Part shown: positions 8,145 through 15,861 of the stretch, piece after piece | How positions within the stretch are numbered: the first letter of the stretch is position 1 | How the letters are laid out: each line of letters begins with the position of its first letter | From: Halioxenophilus sp964342265 | GTDB taxonomy: Bacteria > Pseudomonadota > Gammaproteobacteria > Pseudomonadales > Cellvibrionaceae | Direction: 5' to 3' | Length of the DNA: 25,857 bases | Assembly (NCBI GenBank): GCA_964342265.1 | Contig: CAYFFE010000050.1 | Span: 1-25,857, forward strand | Program-made: the position numbers and the translations under genes | The notes under the pieces: model-generated | Databases searched by the model: none | The model's input: only the letters and a program-made list of their open reading frames with translations | What the model was told of the DNA's origin: nothing

Positions 8145-8418
8145 AATCGATGATCGGTGTGCTCTGTGTGGCAGTGCACACACGCTGACGTTTCACCATT
8201 TAATCCCCAAAACCTGCCATCGCAATAAATGGTTTCGCAAGCATTTTGAATTAACCGACATGCGCGAACGCGGCATCGTCGTCTGCCGAAAATGCCATTC
8301 GTTTATTCACAAGCAGTTTAGTGAAAAAGAATTGGGGCGCGAGTTTAATACTCTGGACAAACTCGTCAATAACGAGCGCATCAAAAAGTTTGTCGCCTGG
8401 AAGGTAAAACAACACTAG
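8125..8418 (+). CDS. Small HNH-endonuclease-like zinc protein
   Basis: A protein of about 97 aa with the layout CALCG - FHHLIPK - CRKCHSFIHK: two CxxC knuckles bracketing a His-His pair, as in the beta-beta-alpha-metal HNH fold. The region ends with FNTLDKLVNNERIKKFVAW, a helix typical of small stand-alone HNH proteins. The frame is open upstream inside ygiQ; I place the start at a GTG (8125-8127), which leaves a normal-length protein and a 20-base overlap, but no good ribosome site decides it and other starts are possible. It may be translated by coupling to ygiQ. Whether it cuts DNA is not known. Confidence 0.75.
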   Translation: MVNPNAKIDDRCALCGSAHTLTFHHLIPKTCHRNKWFRKHFELTDMRERGIVVCRKCHSFIHKQFSEKELGREFNTLDKLVNNERIKKFVAWKVKQH

Positions 8419-8459
8419 AGCCAGCTGTTATTCAGTGGGAATACTCATTGCTCGGTTTT

Positions 8460-9113
8460 TTAAACGTTTTCCAGTGCTTTTAATAAGCTCAGTACATCAA
8501 CCGAAGCCCGTTCAACTTCGTCTATTTCATTTAATGCAGATTTTATATCGCCACGGTTATAGTGCACCACCGCTTGTTTGCCGTGCTTGTGCACACTTTC
8601 GTGAGGTGGCAATAAACTTTTAAAGTCGCGATTATTCACCAGTTTATTGTCGGTTACTTGATCGTACCATTTGCCCAAGCGACACGAGTGATGATCGGCG
8701 AGCTCTTTATCATTTAGGCCCTCTTTGCCACAGACCATATTTACCAGGCGTTTTTTCCAAATAACGTGGTCCGATTGAGCTAATTTAATCACTTTTTGTG
8801 GCAACTCCAGCTCGGCAATAACCAATATTTGATCATTAACAAAAGCCTGTAATTTATCCATGGCATCAACAATTTGGTCCGTGCGTGTTACACCATCGGT
8901 GGTGCTGGTGGCCACTTCGCTAATACCGTTGGAGACACTGGCCGAGGCAGAACTCTGTTCCTCAATCGCGCTGGTAATTTGGCTTATGTTGTCGGTGGAG
9001 CGAGTGACGTTTGCTTTCATTTGCTCCATTTTTTTATCGACCTGCTCAATGGAAACCTTGCCCTGGTCAACATTGGCAACACTCACATCTAAGGTGCCAG
9101 TGATGCTTTGCAT
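8460..9113 (-). CDS. C-terminal half of split chemoreceptor: return helix plus CZB zinc-binding domain
   Basis: 217 codons in the same frame as the upstream half, separated from it only by one TAA codon. Residues 1-100 are the descending coiled-coil helix of a chemoreceptor signalling domain (ITSAIEEQSSASASVSNGI). Residues 105-215 form a chemoreceptor zinc-binding (CZB) domain with His116 (SDHVIWKKRL), Cys144 (HSCRLGKWYD), His171 and His175 (HESVHKHG), the expected zinc ligands. An ATG follows the stop directly (TAA-ATG), so re-initiation could make this as a separate protein, but no separate ribosome site is evident. Together with the N-terminal half it would form a soluble receptor of about 460 residues. 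CZB domains sense zinc or oxidants such as hypochlorous acid in known receptors. Confidence 0.75.
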   Translation of the reverse strand: MQSITGTLDVSVANVDQGKVSIEQVDKKMEQMKANVTRSTDNISQITSAIEEQSSASASVSNGISEVATSTTDGVTRTDQIVDAMDKLQAFVNDQILVIAELELPQKVIKLAQSDHVIWKKRLVNMVCGKEGLNDKELADHHSCRLGKWYDQVTDNKLVNNRDFKSLLPPHESVHKHGKQAVVHYNRGDIKSALNEIDEVERASVDVLSLLKALENV

Positions 9114-9848
9114 TTATTCTTCAAAGTTATCCACCAGCGAGCGTATCTGTGAGGTGGCCTCGGAAGATCGATTGGCCAGTGAGCGCATTTCTTGTGCAAC
9201 CACGGCAAAGCCAGCGCCAACTCGGCCGGCTTTTGCAGCTTCTACCGAGGCATTAAGTGCCAGCAGGTTAGTCTGAAAAGCAATACCTTTAATTTCATCG
9301 GCGATGTCGCGAATTTCTGAGGCAAACGAGCCCATTTCTCCGACTTTATCGGCGTTGTCTTCCACCGACGTACGAATACGATCAAAAGCCGATATAGACA
9401 CTTTTAAGCTCTGTGCCACCTCGTCCATGGTTTTTACCGAGTCGCTGTTTTCGCTGCGAATACTTTGGCTGTATTCCCTAATTTGTGCCACAGACGCTTG
9501 CAGTTCCTCCGCTGAAGTGGCGATAGTCTGGGCTTTTTCGTCAACGCTTTGCAGGTTGTAGAGCAATTTCGCTGAGGAAATAGAGGTTTCGTTCGAGCAC
9601 ATTGAAAGTTGCACTACACGGTCGAGCTCGTCGACATTGGTTGTGCGCAATTTAGTAATCAACCGCTGTAATGCCTGGCCAATGGCCGTGGATTGATCGG
9701 CTTCGACCATATAATTCCCCGCCGTTAGCTGGTCGAGCATCTCGACTAGGCTGTTCTCTTGCAGCAATAAATTGGCCTGGCCGTTGGCCATTAAATCTTT
9801 ACCGTTACCGGAAGAGTGGTGTTCGCTACCGCTATTGTGCTCGTGCAT
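9114..9848 (-). CDS. N-terminal half of split soluble chemoreceptor (MCP signalling domain)
   Basis: 244 aa ending at an in-frame TAA. No membrane segment is seen, so it is cytoplasmic. The first residues are His-rich (MHEHNSGSEHHSSG). Residues about 28-110 resemble a HAMP or linker region. From about 110 the ascending coiled coil leads to the hairpin tip at 186-228 (GIAFQTNLLALNASVEAAKAG and GFAVVAQEMRSLANRS), which binds CheA/CheW in this family. The protein stops 16 residues after the tip, before the return helix, which continues in frame in the next 217 codons. This is either a recent nonsense mutation, a sequencing error, or a true two-chain receptor. No che genes are adjacent. Confidence 0.8.
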   Translation of the reverse strand: MHEHNSGSEHHSSGNGKDLMANGQANLLLQENSLVEMLDQLTAGNYMVEADQSTAIGQALQRLITKLRTTNVDELDRVVQLSMCSNETSISSAKLLYNLQSVDEKAQTIATSAEELQASVAQIREYSQSIRSENSDSVKTMDEVAQSLKVSISAFDRIRTSVEDNADKVGEMGSFASEIRDIADEIKGIAFQTNLLALNASVEAAKAGRVGAGFAVVAQEMRSLANRSSEATSQIRSLVDNFEE

Positions 9849-10006
9849 AATATTTACTTTAGCCAGATTTGCTTTTAGGTAATTGCGTTTTAAATTGAAG
9901 TGTAGACTAAGATTAGCGGGGTATTAGCTGCAGCTATTTTGGTGACGGGACTAAACGAGGTAACTGTGGCAGGGCAAGCCGGAGGGATTATTGTTGAGGA
10001 TTAAAC

Positions 10007-10048
10007 GAACTATTAACCCGGTAAATATTAATACCGGGTTAATAGTTC
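10007..10048. terminator. Perfect 17-base-pair hairpin after the endonuclease gene
   Basis: Arms of 17 bases (GAACTATTAACCCGGTA and its exact complement) flank an 8-base loop, about 27 bases beyond the endonuclease stop on the minus strand. The trailing T-run is weak on both strands (GTTTAATC on minus), so it is a stabilising or terminating hairpin rather than a textbook terminator. Confidence 0.6.
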
Positions 10049-10074
10049 ATAGGCTTATAAAATATGACTAAAGA

Positions 10075-12003
10075 TTAGTTACCCCAAATGGAGTTAACCC
10101 AAGCTGGATTATCCACAAATGGGTTGCGGTTGCCTTGGTAATCAAACGCGGCGTTGTTGCGATCGATTTCTTTTTGGCTTACCGGATCTTGAGCGTGCCA
10201 GCTCAGCATTAGGTTAACTACCCAAGTTTCGAATACGCGATTACTGGAGCCATCCAAAACAGCGTTAGACGAAGACGAGTTGTTTTCCCAGCCGCTGATC
10301 ACGTCTTGGTAACGCGTCGCCATGTAGAAATAAGCACGAGCCAAATCGCCTTTGAATTCATCGATAGGCTCAAACACGGTGCCGTTGTAACCCAAGCCAG
10401 AAACCGCATTGCCACGACGCGAACCGTTGCTGGTGGTAATCGATGCAGAACCCACTTCGCCGTAAGGGAAGCTGGAGCGATAGGAATTCACTTGGCCATC
10501 GGTTGGGAAAATGTGGTGCACATCGGAATTCATCGGCTCAACGTCACCGCCAAACCAACTGCGAGGGAAGGCGTGCTCGCGGTTGTAGCAATCGGCTTCG
10601 CTGTTGAAGCTGCCGCACTGATCGCTTACCGGCGTATAGTTGTAAGGATCGTTAGCCGCTGGGCGCTCAGAATAAATATCCAAAATGCTGTTGTCGTTTT
10701 CGTAGTAAACGTCCAACTCATTCGCCGAGTAGAAATTCCAAAGCGAACCGTAACCGCGGTTGGTGTGGTTATCGATGATGTTGTGCAGAGCAGTTTTTAG
10801 TGCGAAGCCAGACAAACCCTGAGCGCTGGCGTAATAGCCGCCTGGGCCACCGCTACCGCCGCCACTGCCGGCAGGCAAACTGAACGACATGGTTTCGGTG
10901 CTGCCGAATTCGCCGCCGCTTACCAACTCAGTGCCGTTGCTGGTTAAACGATAGAAGCCGTTGCCGAAACCACAGCAAATGCCGTCGCCAAAGCTGTCGT
11001 CGATGGTGAAGGTGTAGCTGCCATCGCTGAAGCAAAACTCTTCGCTGTAGCTGGTGTTGCTGTTGTAGCCAGAACCGTTGGCCACTTGGCTGCCACCGCG
11101 ATTAATGCGCCAGCTCGTCTCGGAACCGTACTGATCCGTTTGCAGGCTCAAGGTCACTGGGTTGGCGCTGCAGCCTGTTGGCGGTGGTGTGCTGGAGCCG
11201 CCAACCGAAAACGGTGTGCTCTCCTGGCTGCCAAACTGACCGCCGCTGGCCAACACGTCGCTACCGGCGGTTACCGAGTAGCTGCCGTTGCCAAAGCCGC
11301 AGCAAATACCGTCGCCAAAGGAATCGTTGATCACAAAGGTGTAGTTGCCATCGCTTAGGCAAACGTCTTCGTTAAAGCTTGCGTTGCTGGCATAACCCGA
11401 ACCGCTCTCTACGGCTTGGTTGCTGCTGTTTAAAATCTGCCAGCTGGTTTCGGAACCGTACTGATCGGTGTTAATGGCTACGTTTACTTGAGTGCCCGAG
11501 CAACTGCTTGAGCCACCGGAAGTCGGTTGGAAGTCATCCACGTAAACCACTTCCGAGCCATCAAAGCCGGATACATCGTAAAAGCGCAAGCCCACTAAAA
11601 TATTGCCAGAACTCGACGGCGTGTAGCTGTAGTTAATTTGCTGCCACTGGTTAACCAGCGATGGGTTGGAATAATTGCGGAAACCATTGATGTAAAAACG
11701 GGCGCGCATGCCGCCTTCGGTGTGGCGAATACGGGCGCTAAAATTGTAGGTTTGGTTGGCAACAACGGGAATAGACTGTAAAAAGTCGGTATTCGATTGG
11801 CTGGTGGTGTTAACGGTTATCGCTGCTGAACGCGAACCTTCAAAGGCTAAACTGCTGGGCGAAACACTGATAGAACTGTCGATGGTGGTCCAACCGTTGG
11901 GCGTATTGCCGCTGAACGATTCGAAATTACCATTGGTAATCTGGGCTGAGGCGAATTGACTCGCCAATAGCAAAGCCCCACAAGCTATAACGCTGCGAAA
12001 CAT
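10075..12003 (-). CDS. Secreted endonuclease I with N-terminal binding-like module and two DSFGDGICC repeats
   Basis: A 642-aa exported protein. A signal peptide of 20 residues ends at ASA-Q. Residues 21-160 look like a beta-sandwich carbohydrate-binding module (CBM4/9-like: NGNFESF, NGWTT, YVDDF). Residues 168-267 and 278-376 are two close repeats, each with TDQYGSETSW, a DG-YTF strand and DSFGDGICCGFGNG, then SGG-FGS. A Gly-rich linker (379-390) leads to an endonuclease I domain (about 392-640, PF04231 type) with NREHAFPRSWF (474-484) and DVHHIFPTDG (494-503), the His-metal nuclease core, which cleaves DNA nonspecifically. It probably degrades extracellular DNA for nutrients or in biofilms. 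The start is the ATG just before the signal peptide, with AGGGAATTC upstream. Confidence 0.93.
   Translation of the reverse strand: MFRSVIACGALLLASQFASAQITNGNFESFSGNTPNGWTTIDSSISVSPSSLAFEGSRSAAITVNTTSQSNTDFLQSIPVVANQTYNFSARIRHTEGGMRARFYINGFRNYSNPSLVNQWQQINYSYTPSSSGNILVGLRFYDVSGFDGSEVVYVDDFQPTSGGSSSCSGTQVNVAINTDQYGSETSWQILNSSNQAVESGSGYASNASFNEDVCLSDGNYTFVINDSFGDGICCGFGNGSYSVTAGSDVLASGGQFGSQESTPFSVGGSSTPPPTGCSANPVTLSLQTDQYGSETSWRINRGGSQVANGSGYNSNTSYSEEFCFSDGSYTFTIDDSFGDGICCGFGNGFYRLTSNGTELVSGGEFGSTETMSFSLPAGSGGGSGGPGGYYASAQGLSGFALKTALHNIIDNHTNRGYGSLWNFYSANELDVYYENDNSILDIYSERPAANDPYNYTPVSDQCGSFNSEADCYNREHAFPRSWFGGDVEPMNSDVHHIFPTDGQVNSYRSSFPYGEVGSASITTSNGSRRGNAVSGLGYNGTVFEPIDEFKGDLARAYFYMATRYQDVISGWENNSSSSNAVLDGSSNRVFETWVVNLMLSWHAQDPVSQKEIDRNNAAFDYQGNRNPFVDNPAWVNSIWGN
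10876..11502 (-). repeat. Two tandem about 300-base coding repeats in the endonuclease gene
   Basis: Units at about 11203-11502 and 10876-11172 encode the paired DSFGDGICC domains. They share identical 10-residue (TDQYGSETSW) and 14-residue (DSFGDGICCGFGNG, with one N/D difference just before it) blocks, consistent with an internal duplication. Confidence 0.8.
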
Positions 12004-12283
12004 AGGGAATTCCTTTGTGCTGAAAAATGGGAGACGGGACCATACCTGTCTAAGAAGTCAGGTTTGTTAATGTTATGTTAATTCGTTAAATAAATTTACG
12101 AGGTTTGTTAAAAGTTTCACTTTTGTTATCGAATTCCGCGCCAACAATTATTTAGTCGGCGGTGTATTTTATTGGTGGCGGCCCAGTGGCCGAAATGCAG
12201 CGGGTTCTTTTATTAGTAACAGAATAGTCATAATATCCGAGTCAATCACAGTATCGACTCTTAAATTGTCTTACGAGGTCAGC

Positions 12284-13003
12284 ATGTCTAGAATACATTT
12301 TATCAGTGGTGAAAAAGGCGGCGTGGGTAAATCGTTTACCGCCCGCGTGTTGGCGCAATATTTTATCGACCAAAAAATGCCGTTTTGCGCCTACGATTCC
12401 GATCAGTCGCACGCCACACTGTCGCGTTTTTACGGGGAATACGCCACGCCCGTGGTGGTGGAAGACTTCGAGAGTCTCGATCAAATACTTATCACCGCCG
12501 AAGATCATCCCGAGCAGGACATTATTGTCGACATGGCCGCACAAACCGCCAAGTATTTGGATGCCTGGGTGGCCGAAAGCGATTTGTTCAGCATTTTAGA
12601 TGACATTAAAGCCCAGGCGTTTATCTGGCACGTAATGGACGACGGTGCCGATTCCGCCCGCTTGCTAGAACGCCTGTTAACTCAATACGGCAGCATCCCC
12701 TTGCAGTTTGTGGTGGTTAAAAATATGGGCCGCGGCAATAATTTCAGCTTTTTTGATAAGTCCGATATTTTTAAACACGCGCAAGAGTTGGGGACGATTT
12801 TTTTAACTCTGCCGCAGCTTGCTCCAGGGCTCGCGCAAAAAGTGGATTTTTACAACTTCAGTTTTTGGGCCGCCGGCCACAATACCAAAGCCATGTCCAC
12901 CGTAGAACGCAAGCGCATGCAAGTGTGGTTGGACAACTGCTACACCAAATTCGCTCGCTTTTTAAAGCCGCTGCAATTATTGCCAAGCCCTAGCGATCAG
13001 TAA
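12284..13003 (+). CDS. Orphan ParA/MinD-like P-loop ATPase
   Basis: A 239-aa protein starting IHFISGEKGGVGKSFTA, with a deviant Walker A box (GEKGGVGKS at 9-17) as in ParA/MinD ATPases, and a Walker B-like DIIVDMAAQT. Further conserved-looking blocks are FIWHVMDDGADS, VVVKNMGRGNNFSFF and FSFWAAGHN. I recall a group of chromosomal ParA-like proteins with this layout, sometimes labelled MobD-like, of unclear role. There is no ParB partner and no parS-like repeats beside it, so classical plasmid or chromosome partition is unlikely. The ATG at 12284 is preferred because ACGAGGTC precedes it; an in-frame start six codons upstream has no ribosome site. It is divergent from the endonuclease gene. 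Confidence 0.87.
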   Translation: MSRIHFISGEKGGVGKSFTARVLAQYFIDQKMPFCAYDSDQSHATLSRFYGEYATPVVVEDFESLDQILITAEDHPEQDIIVDMAAQTAKYLDAWVAESDLFSILDDIKAQAFIWHVMDDGADSARLLERLLTQYGSIPLQFVVVKNMGRGNNFSFFDKSDIFKHAQELGTIFLTLPQLAPGLAQKVDFYNFSFWAAGHNTKAMSTVERKRMQVWLDNCYTKFARFLKPLQLLPSPSDQ

Positions 13004-13018
13004 TCGATCTGCGATTAA

Positions 13019-13061
13019 ACCAGTCATTAAATGGACTAAAGTGATCTATTTAATGGCTGGT
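13019..13061. terminator. Shared hairpin between convergent genes
   Basis: A 14-base stem (ACCAGTCATTAAAT with ATTTAATGGCTGGT, one G-T pair) and 15-base loop sit between the convergent stops of the ParA-like and TPR genes. It probably works as a bidirectional terminator, although neither side has a long T-run. Confidence 0.55.
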
Positions 13062-13070
13062 TAAAAGCCG

Positions 13071-14387
13071 TTAATGGCGGGCCACTTTGTGATTGTTGGG
13101 CGTTAACTTAGGCGCTAAATAAAATCGCCGAGTTACCTGCGTGGCCTGAGTAATTCGGCCGCCAGATATAATTGGGCGAAATCGCTTGTGCTTAAGCGAT
13201 TGAATTAAATAGTCAATTTGCGCTTGATTATTCGATTGTGTGTCGAGAATTTTAAAATTGCGGGCCTCGCCCAAGCGATTAATTTCAAAGCTCAGTTGCA
13301 CAGAAGGGGTATCGAGCGCGGTGCTGGTCGGCTCTTGGCCCGACTTGCTCCAAGCCAAGTTGGGTAATATCACCGGTTTTGCATCAATCGCTTTTGGCTG
13401 AGGCTTGTACTGCGAATACGCGCGTTGATATTGGTTGTGTGCATGCTCGGGTAAATTAAATAACAAGTGCCAGTCTGCCAATAACATTTCGGCGTTAAAC
13501 CGTTGCTGCAAATCCGCTTGGGGAGATTGTTGGTAAATGGCAATGATAGACTCAATCGCGCTTTTACCGATTTGATATTGTTCGGCCACAAATTCATGGC
13601 GTTTATCGTCGTTACTGTTTTGCCCATCAAACGAGGGCGATAATTTTTGAAAGTCGTTTGTTTTTGAGGAATCGATAGTTTCCCAAGTGTTATTAATCAG
13701 TGATAAATGATTTTGGCTGGCCGTCGACAGGTAAAACGCCGCAATGGATAAGTCGAACAACCAGGGAATGGCCTGAGTTGAAGGTTGATCGGAGTTTTCC
13801 AACAGCGCCAGCGCGGTATTAATGGCGTGATTGGCTTGCACCAATCGTTTTACCCGTGAGGCGTCGCTTAGCGTATTATCGTTAAAAAACGCGTGCATAT
13901 GAACGCTCGCAATCGCGCGCGCACTGCGGATAAATAACTCGGGCGATACATTTGGATTTTGCTCGATCAGCCACTGCCAACGCGACACATAGTTTGCCAC
14001 TCTCGGCCAATCTTCCAGCGCAATACTGCTGTCGATCGCGCGCTTAAAAATAACTTGCTGATTGGCTGCGTACAGTCCTTCGTTAATGCGTACAACGTGC
14101 AGAGCGCGATTAAAATAATCCAGCGCCGCTTGATGTTGCTCTAGCTGTTGCAGTGCCAAGGCCTGTTCGTTATACAGCTCGCTTAATTGTGCGTGATACG
14201 GCCCAAAATTCGCCAACATTTTTTCTAAGCGGTGTTGATAAATATCGATGCGTTGATCGTCAGCAATGAGCGATGGATGACTCGCGAGATGATCGCCGGA
14301 ACTTGAGTGGCAATAACTGGCCAGCATAATGGCGGCCACAGTGGTGAAGGCCCTAACCAGGGCGTCGTACAATCCTTGTTTTAACAT
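13071..14387 (-). CDS. Exported TPR protein with TonB-C-like C-terminal domain
   Basis: A 438-aa protein. The N-terminus (residues 8-26) is a hydrophobic signal or anchor segment; a Cys at 26 (LASYC) is not a proper lipobox. TPR-like helices are visible at about 60-115 (LYNEQALALQQLEQHQAALD). The middle is helical with an Asn/Ser/Asp-rich stretch at about 238-258. Residues about 356-425 (PSVQLSFEINRLGEARNFKI ... FRPIISGGRITQATQVTRRF) resemble the C-terminal domain of TonB, but the Pro-rich periplasm-spanning linker of true TonB is missing. Such TPR/TonB-C proteins are often labelled energy transducer TonB, but no TonB-dependent receptor or ExbBD lies nearby. A periplasmic location is likely; the role is unknown. 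Confidence 0.8.
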   Translation of the reverse strand: MLKQGLYDALVRAFTTVAAIMLASYCHSSSGDHLASHPSLIADDQRIDIYQHRLEKMLANFGPYHAQLSELYNEQALALQQLEQHQAALDYFNRALHVVRINEGLYAANQQVIFKRAIDSSIALEDWPRVANYVSRWQWLIEQNPNVSPELFIRSARAIASVHMHAFFNDNTLSDASRVKRLVQANHAINTALALLENSDQPSTQAIPWLFDLSIAAFYLSTASQNHLSLINNTWETIDSSKTNDFQKLSPSFDGQNSNDDKRHEFVAEQYQIGKSAIESIIAIYQQSPQADLQQRFNAEMLLADWHLLFNLPEHAHNQYQRAYSQYKPQPKAIDAKPVILPNLAWSKSGQEPTSTALDTPSVQLSFEINRLGEARNFKILDTQSNNQAQIDYLIQSLKHKRFRPIISGGRITQATQVTRRFYLAPKLTPNNHKVARH

Positions 14388-14656
14388 GCGTCCTAATGGC
14401 TCTTACTGCTCTGGGTAACTGCGTTAGAGGTTGTGGCTACAGCCTCTTACCGAGATGCTCAGTGTAACAAACCTTTGCGCTGGCACCGTTACACGAATTT
14501 GCAAATTGTTACTGAAATTTAGGCGCAACATTAATTTCCTAAAATGTTTTTGTAATTGGGTGTTGCATCTCAAATTTAGCATCTTGTAAGGAACAAGTTG
14601 ACTTCTATCCGGTCGTTAACCGTTGTTTCATAATTCCTCAATCAAGGACCTTTTGT

Positions 14657-15322
14657 ATGATCGAACTACGTAAATTGTCGTTGGCCGCGTCTGGCTTAGT
14701 GTTTATGTTAACGCTCGCCGTAAGCAGTGTAGCCAGTGCCGGACAACTCAATCTGGCCAAAACCCCCGAATCCATAGAGCCCGTAGCGGTGGGCGAAGCG
14801 GTGCCAAGCTTTGAAGTGCTCGACCCCAAAGGTAAAGCTGTAACATTTGATGGCAGCCAATTAGACAACCCGGCAGTCATCATCACCTACCGTGGTGGCT
14901 GGTGCCCTTACTGTAATGTCCAGTTGCAGGAGCTTCGCAATGTTTTGCCGGAGTTGAATGAATTGGGTGTAGACGTGTGGTTTTTAACTGGAGATGCGCC
15001 AGAAGTTATTTTCTCTAGCATGAAAGAAAAAACCCAAACAGAAATAGAAGGTTTGGATTATAAAATCTATTCCGACTATCAATTAAAAGCGGCCAGCGAG
15101 TTGGGCATTGCGTTTTCTTTGGATGAGGAAACCCTAGCTAAGTTTGCCGAATACGGCGTGGCCAAAAAATCCAGTGTGGCCGAGCACAGTGCTTTATTGG
15201 TACCGTCGGTATTCGTGATCGACGCTGAAGGAATTATTCGCTACAGCTTCTTTGATCCGGATTACACAGTTCGTTTGCCCGCCGAGGAACTATTGCAGGT
15301 GGTAAAAGACAAGGTTCTGTAA
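14657..15322 (+). CDS. Exported peroxiredoxin-like (AhpC/TSA) redoxin
   Basis: A 221-aa protein with a signal peptide of about 28 residues ending ASA-G, so it is probably periplasmic. The thioredoxin fold follows: SFEVLDPKGKAVTF, then YRGGWCPYC with Cys83 and Cys86, the redox site. This matches the family called peroxiredoxin-like, AhpC/TSA domain, which has a CxxC active site rather than the single Cys of a typical peroxiredoxin. A cis-Pro region is seen at VPSVFVID. ATG at 14657 has AAGGA upstream. It is divergent from the TPR/TonB-C-like gene and followed by a clear terminator at 15523-15551. It probably reduces peroxides or protein disulfides in the envelope. Confidence 0.9.
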   Translation: MIELRKLSLAASGLVFMLTLAVSSVASAGQLNLAKTPESIEPVAVGEAVPSFEVLDPKGKAVTFDGSQLDNPAVIITYRGGWCPYCNVQLQELRNVLPELNELGVDVWFLTGDAPEVIFSSMKEKTQTEIEGLDYKIYSDYQLKAASELGIAFSLDEETLAKFAEYGVAKKSSVAEHSALLVPSVFVIDAEGIIRYSFFDPDYTVRLPAEELLQVVKDKVL

Positions 15323-15398
15323 AACAACGTTGGCAATTGCCCCGGTTGTTAGGCGCATTGTTTTAATGGCATTTTTTTAAATGGCATTGTTTTTTATC

Positions 15399-15497
15399 GC
15401 GCTAAGCTGAATTTCGAGCGTTAAGCTGAGTTTTCTAACGGCTGGGATTCACTCCAACCCTTAGGATTCACTCTAACGCTTAGGGTTTAATCTAACG
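15399..15497. repeat. Degenerate 19-base tandem repeats
   Basis: Two blocks with a 19-base period: GCGCTAAGCTGAATTTCGA then GCGTTAAGCTGAGTTTTCT (15399-15436), and GGATTCACTCCAACCCTTA, GGATTCACTCTAACGCTTA plus a partial third copy (15445-15497). They lie in the 3' region of the redoxin gene before its terminator. Confidence 0.75.
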
Positions 15498-15499
15498 TC

Positions 15500-15551
15500 A
15501 GCAGGGCCTTCGTATTTAAGGCCCTGCTGTAGTCGCGCAGCAGGTTTTTTT
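15500..15551 (+). terminator. Terminator with overlapping upstream hairpin
   Basis: A rho-independent terminator CCTGCTG-N8-CAGCAGG followed by seven T (15523-15551). Its left arm overlaps the right arm of a stronger 11-base-pair hairpin, AGCAGGGCCTT-N7-AAGGCCCTGCT (15500-15528), so the two cannot form together, as in an attenuator. The only plus-strand gene ending nearby is the redoxin, 180 bases upstream. Confidence 0.75.
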
Positions 15552-15606
15552 AACCGTGGCAACTTATCAATAGCTCATCCCTGAGTGAATTAGCGGTTCC
15601 CGTTGT

Positions 15607-15825
15607 TTAAACGCGCAATAAAGCTTTTACCAAACGCTCCGATAACTGATCTTCGGTAAATTGCGGCTCGTTGGGTGGGTAAAGCGAATCCTCATCAAAA
15701 TTAAATCCGTGATCCCGGGCCAGGGCAAACATTTCTTTTAACTTCTGACAACTTTTCAGTTGCTCTTTCAGATCTGCATCAGTTTTTGCTTTGTTGGCAA
15801 AGGCAGCAATTTGATCAATAGACAT
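15607..15825 (-). CDS. Nif11-like small protein
   Basis: A 72-aa protein beginning MSIDQIAAFANKAKTDADLK, which has the layout of Nif11 domains (PF07862): MS-x-(E/D)-x-(V/I)-x-x-F, a run of helix-forming charged residues, then LARDHGFNFDEDSL. Family members occur in nitrogen-fixation gene regions and as leader peptides of modified peptides. There is no double-Gly cleavage site, Cys-rich core or maturation enzyme next to it, so a plain Nif11 protein is more likely than a leader. TTCTCTCACT on the plus strand gives an AGTGAGAGAA ribosome site on the minus strand. A NifX-like gene lies 5 kb away. Confidence 0.75.
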   Translation of the reverse strand: MSIDQIAAFANKAKTDADLKEQLKSCQKLKEMFALARDHGFNFDEDSLYPPNEPQFTEDQLSERLVKALLRV

Positions 15826-15861
15826 ATTCTTCTCTCACTAAAACGGTTTAAACAGAATTCC

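Noticed and set aside
15607..15825. Leader peptide of a ribosomally made modified peptide
   Set aside because: No double-Gly leader cleavage site, no core peptide and no maturation enzyme gene nearby; a plain Nif11-like protein fits better.
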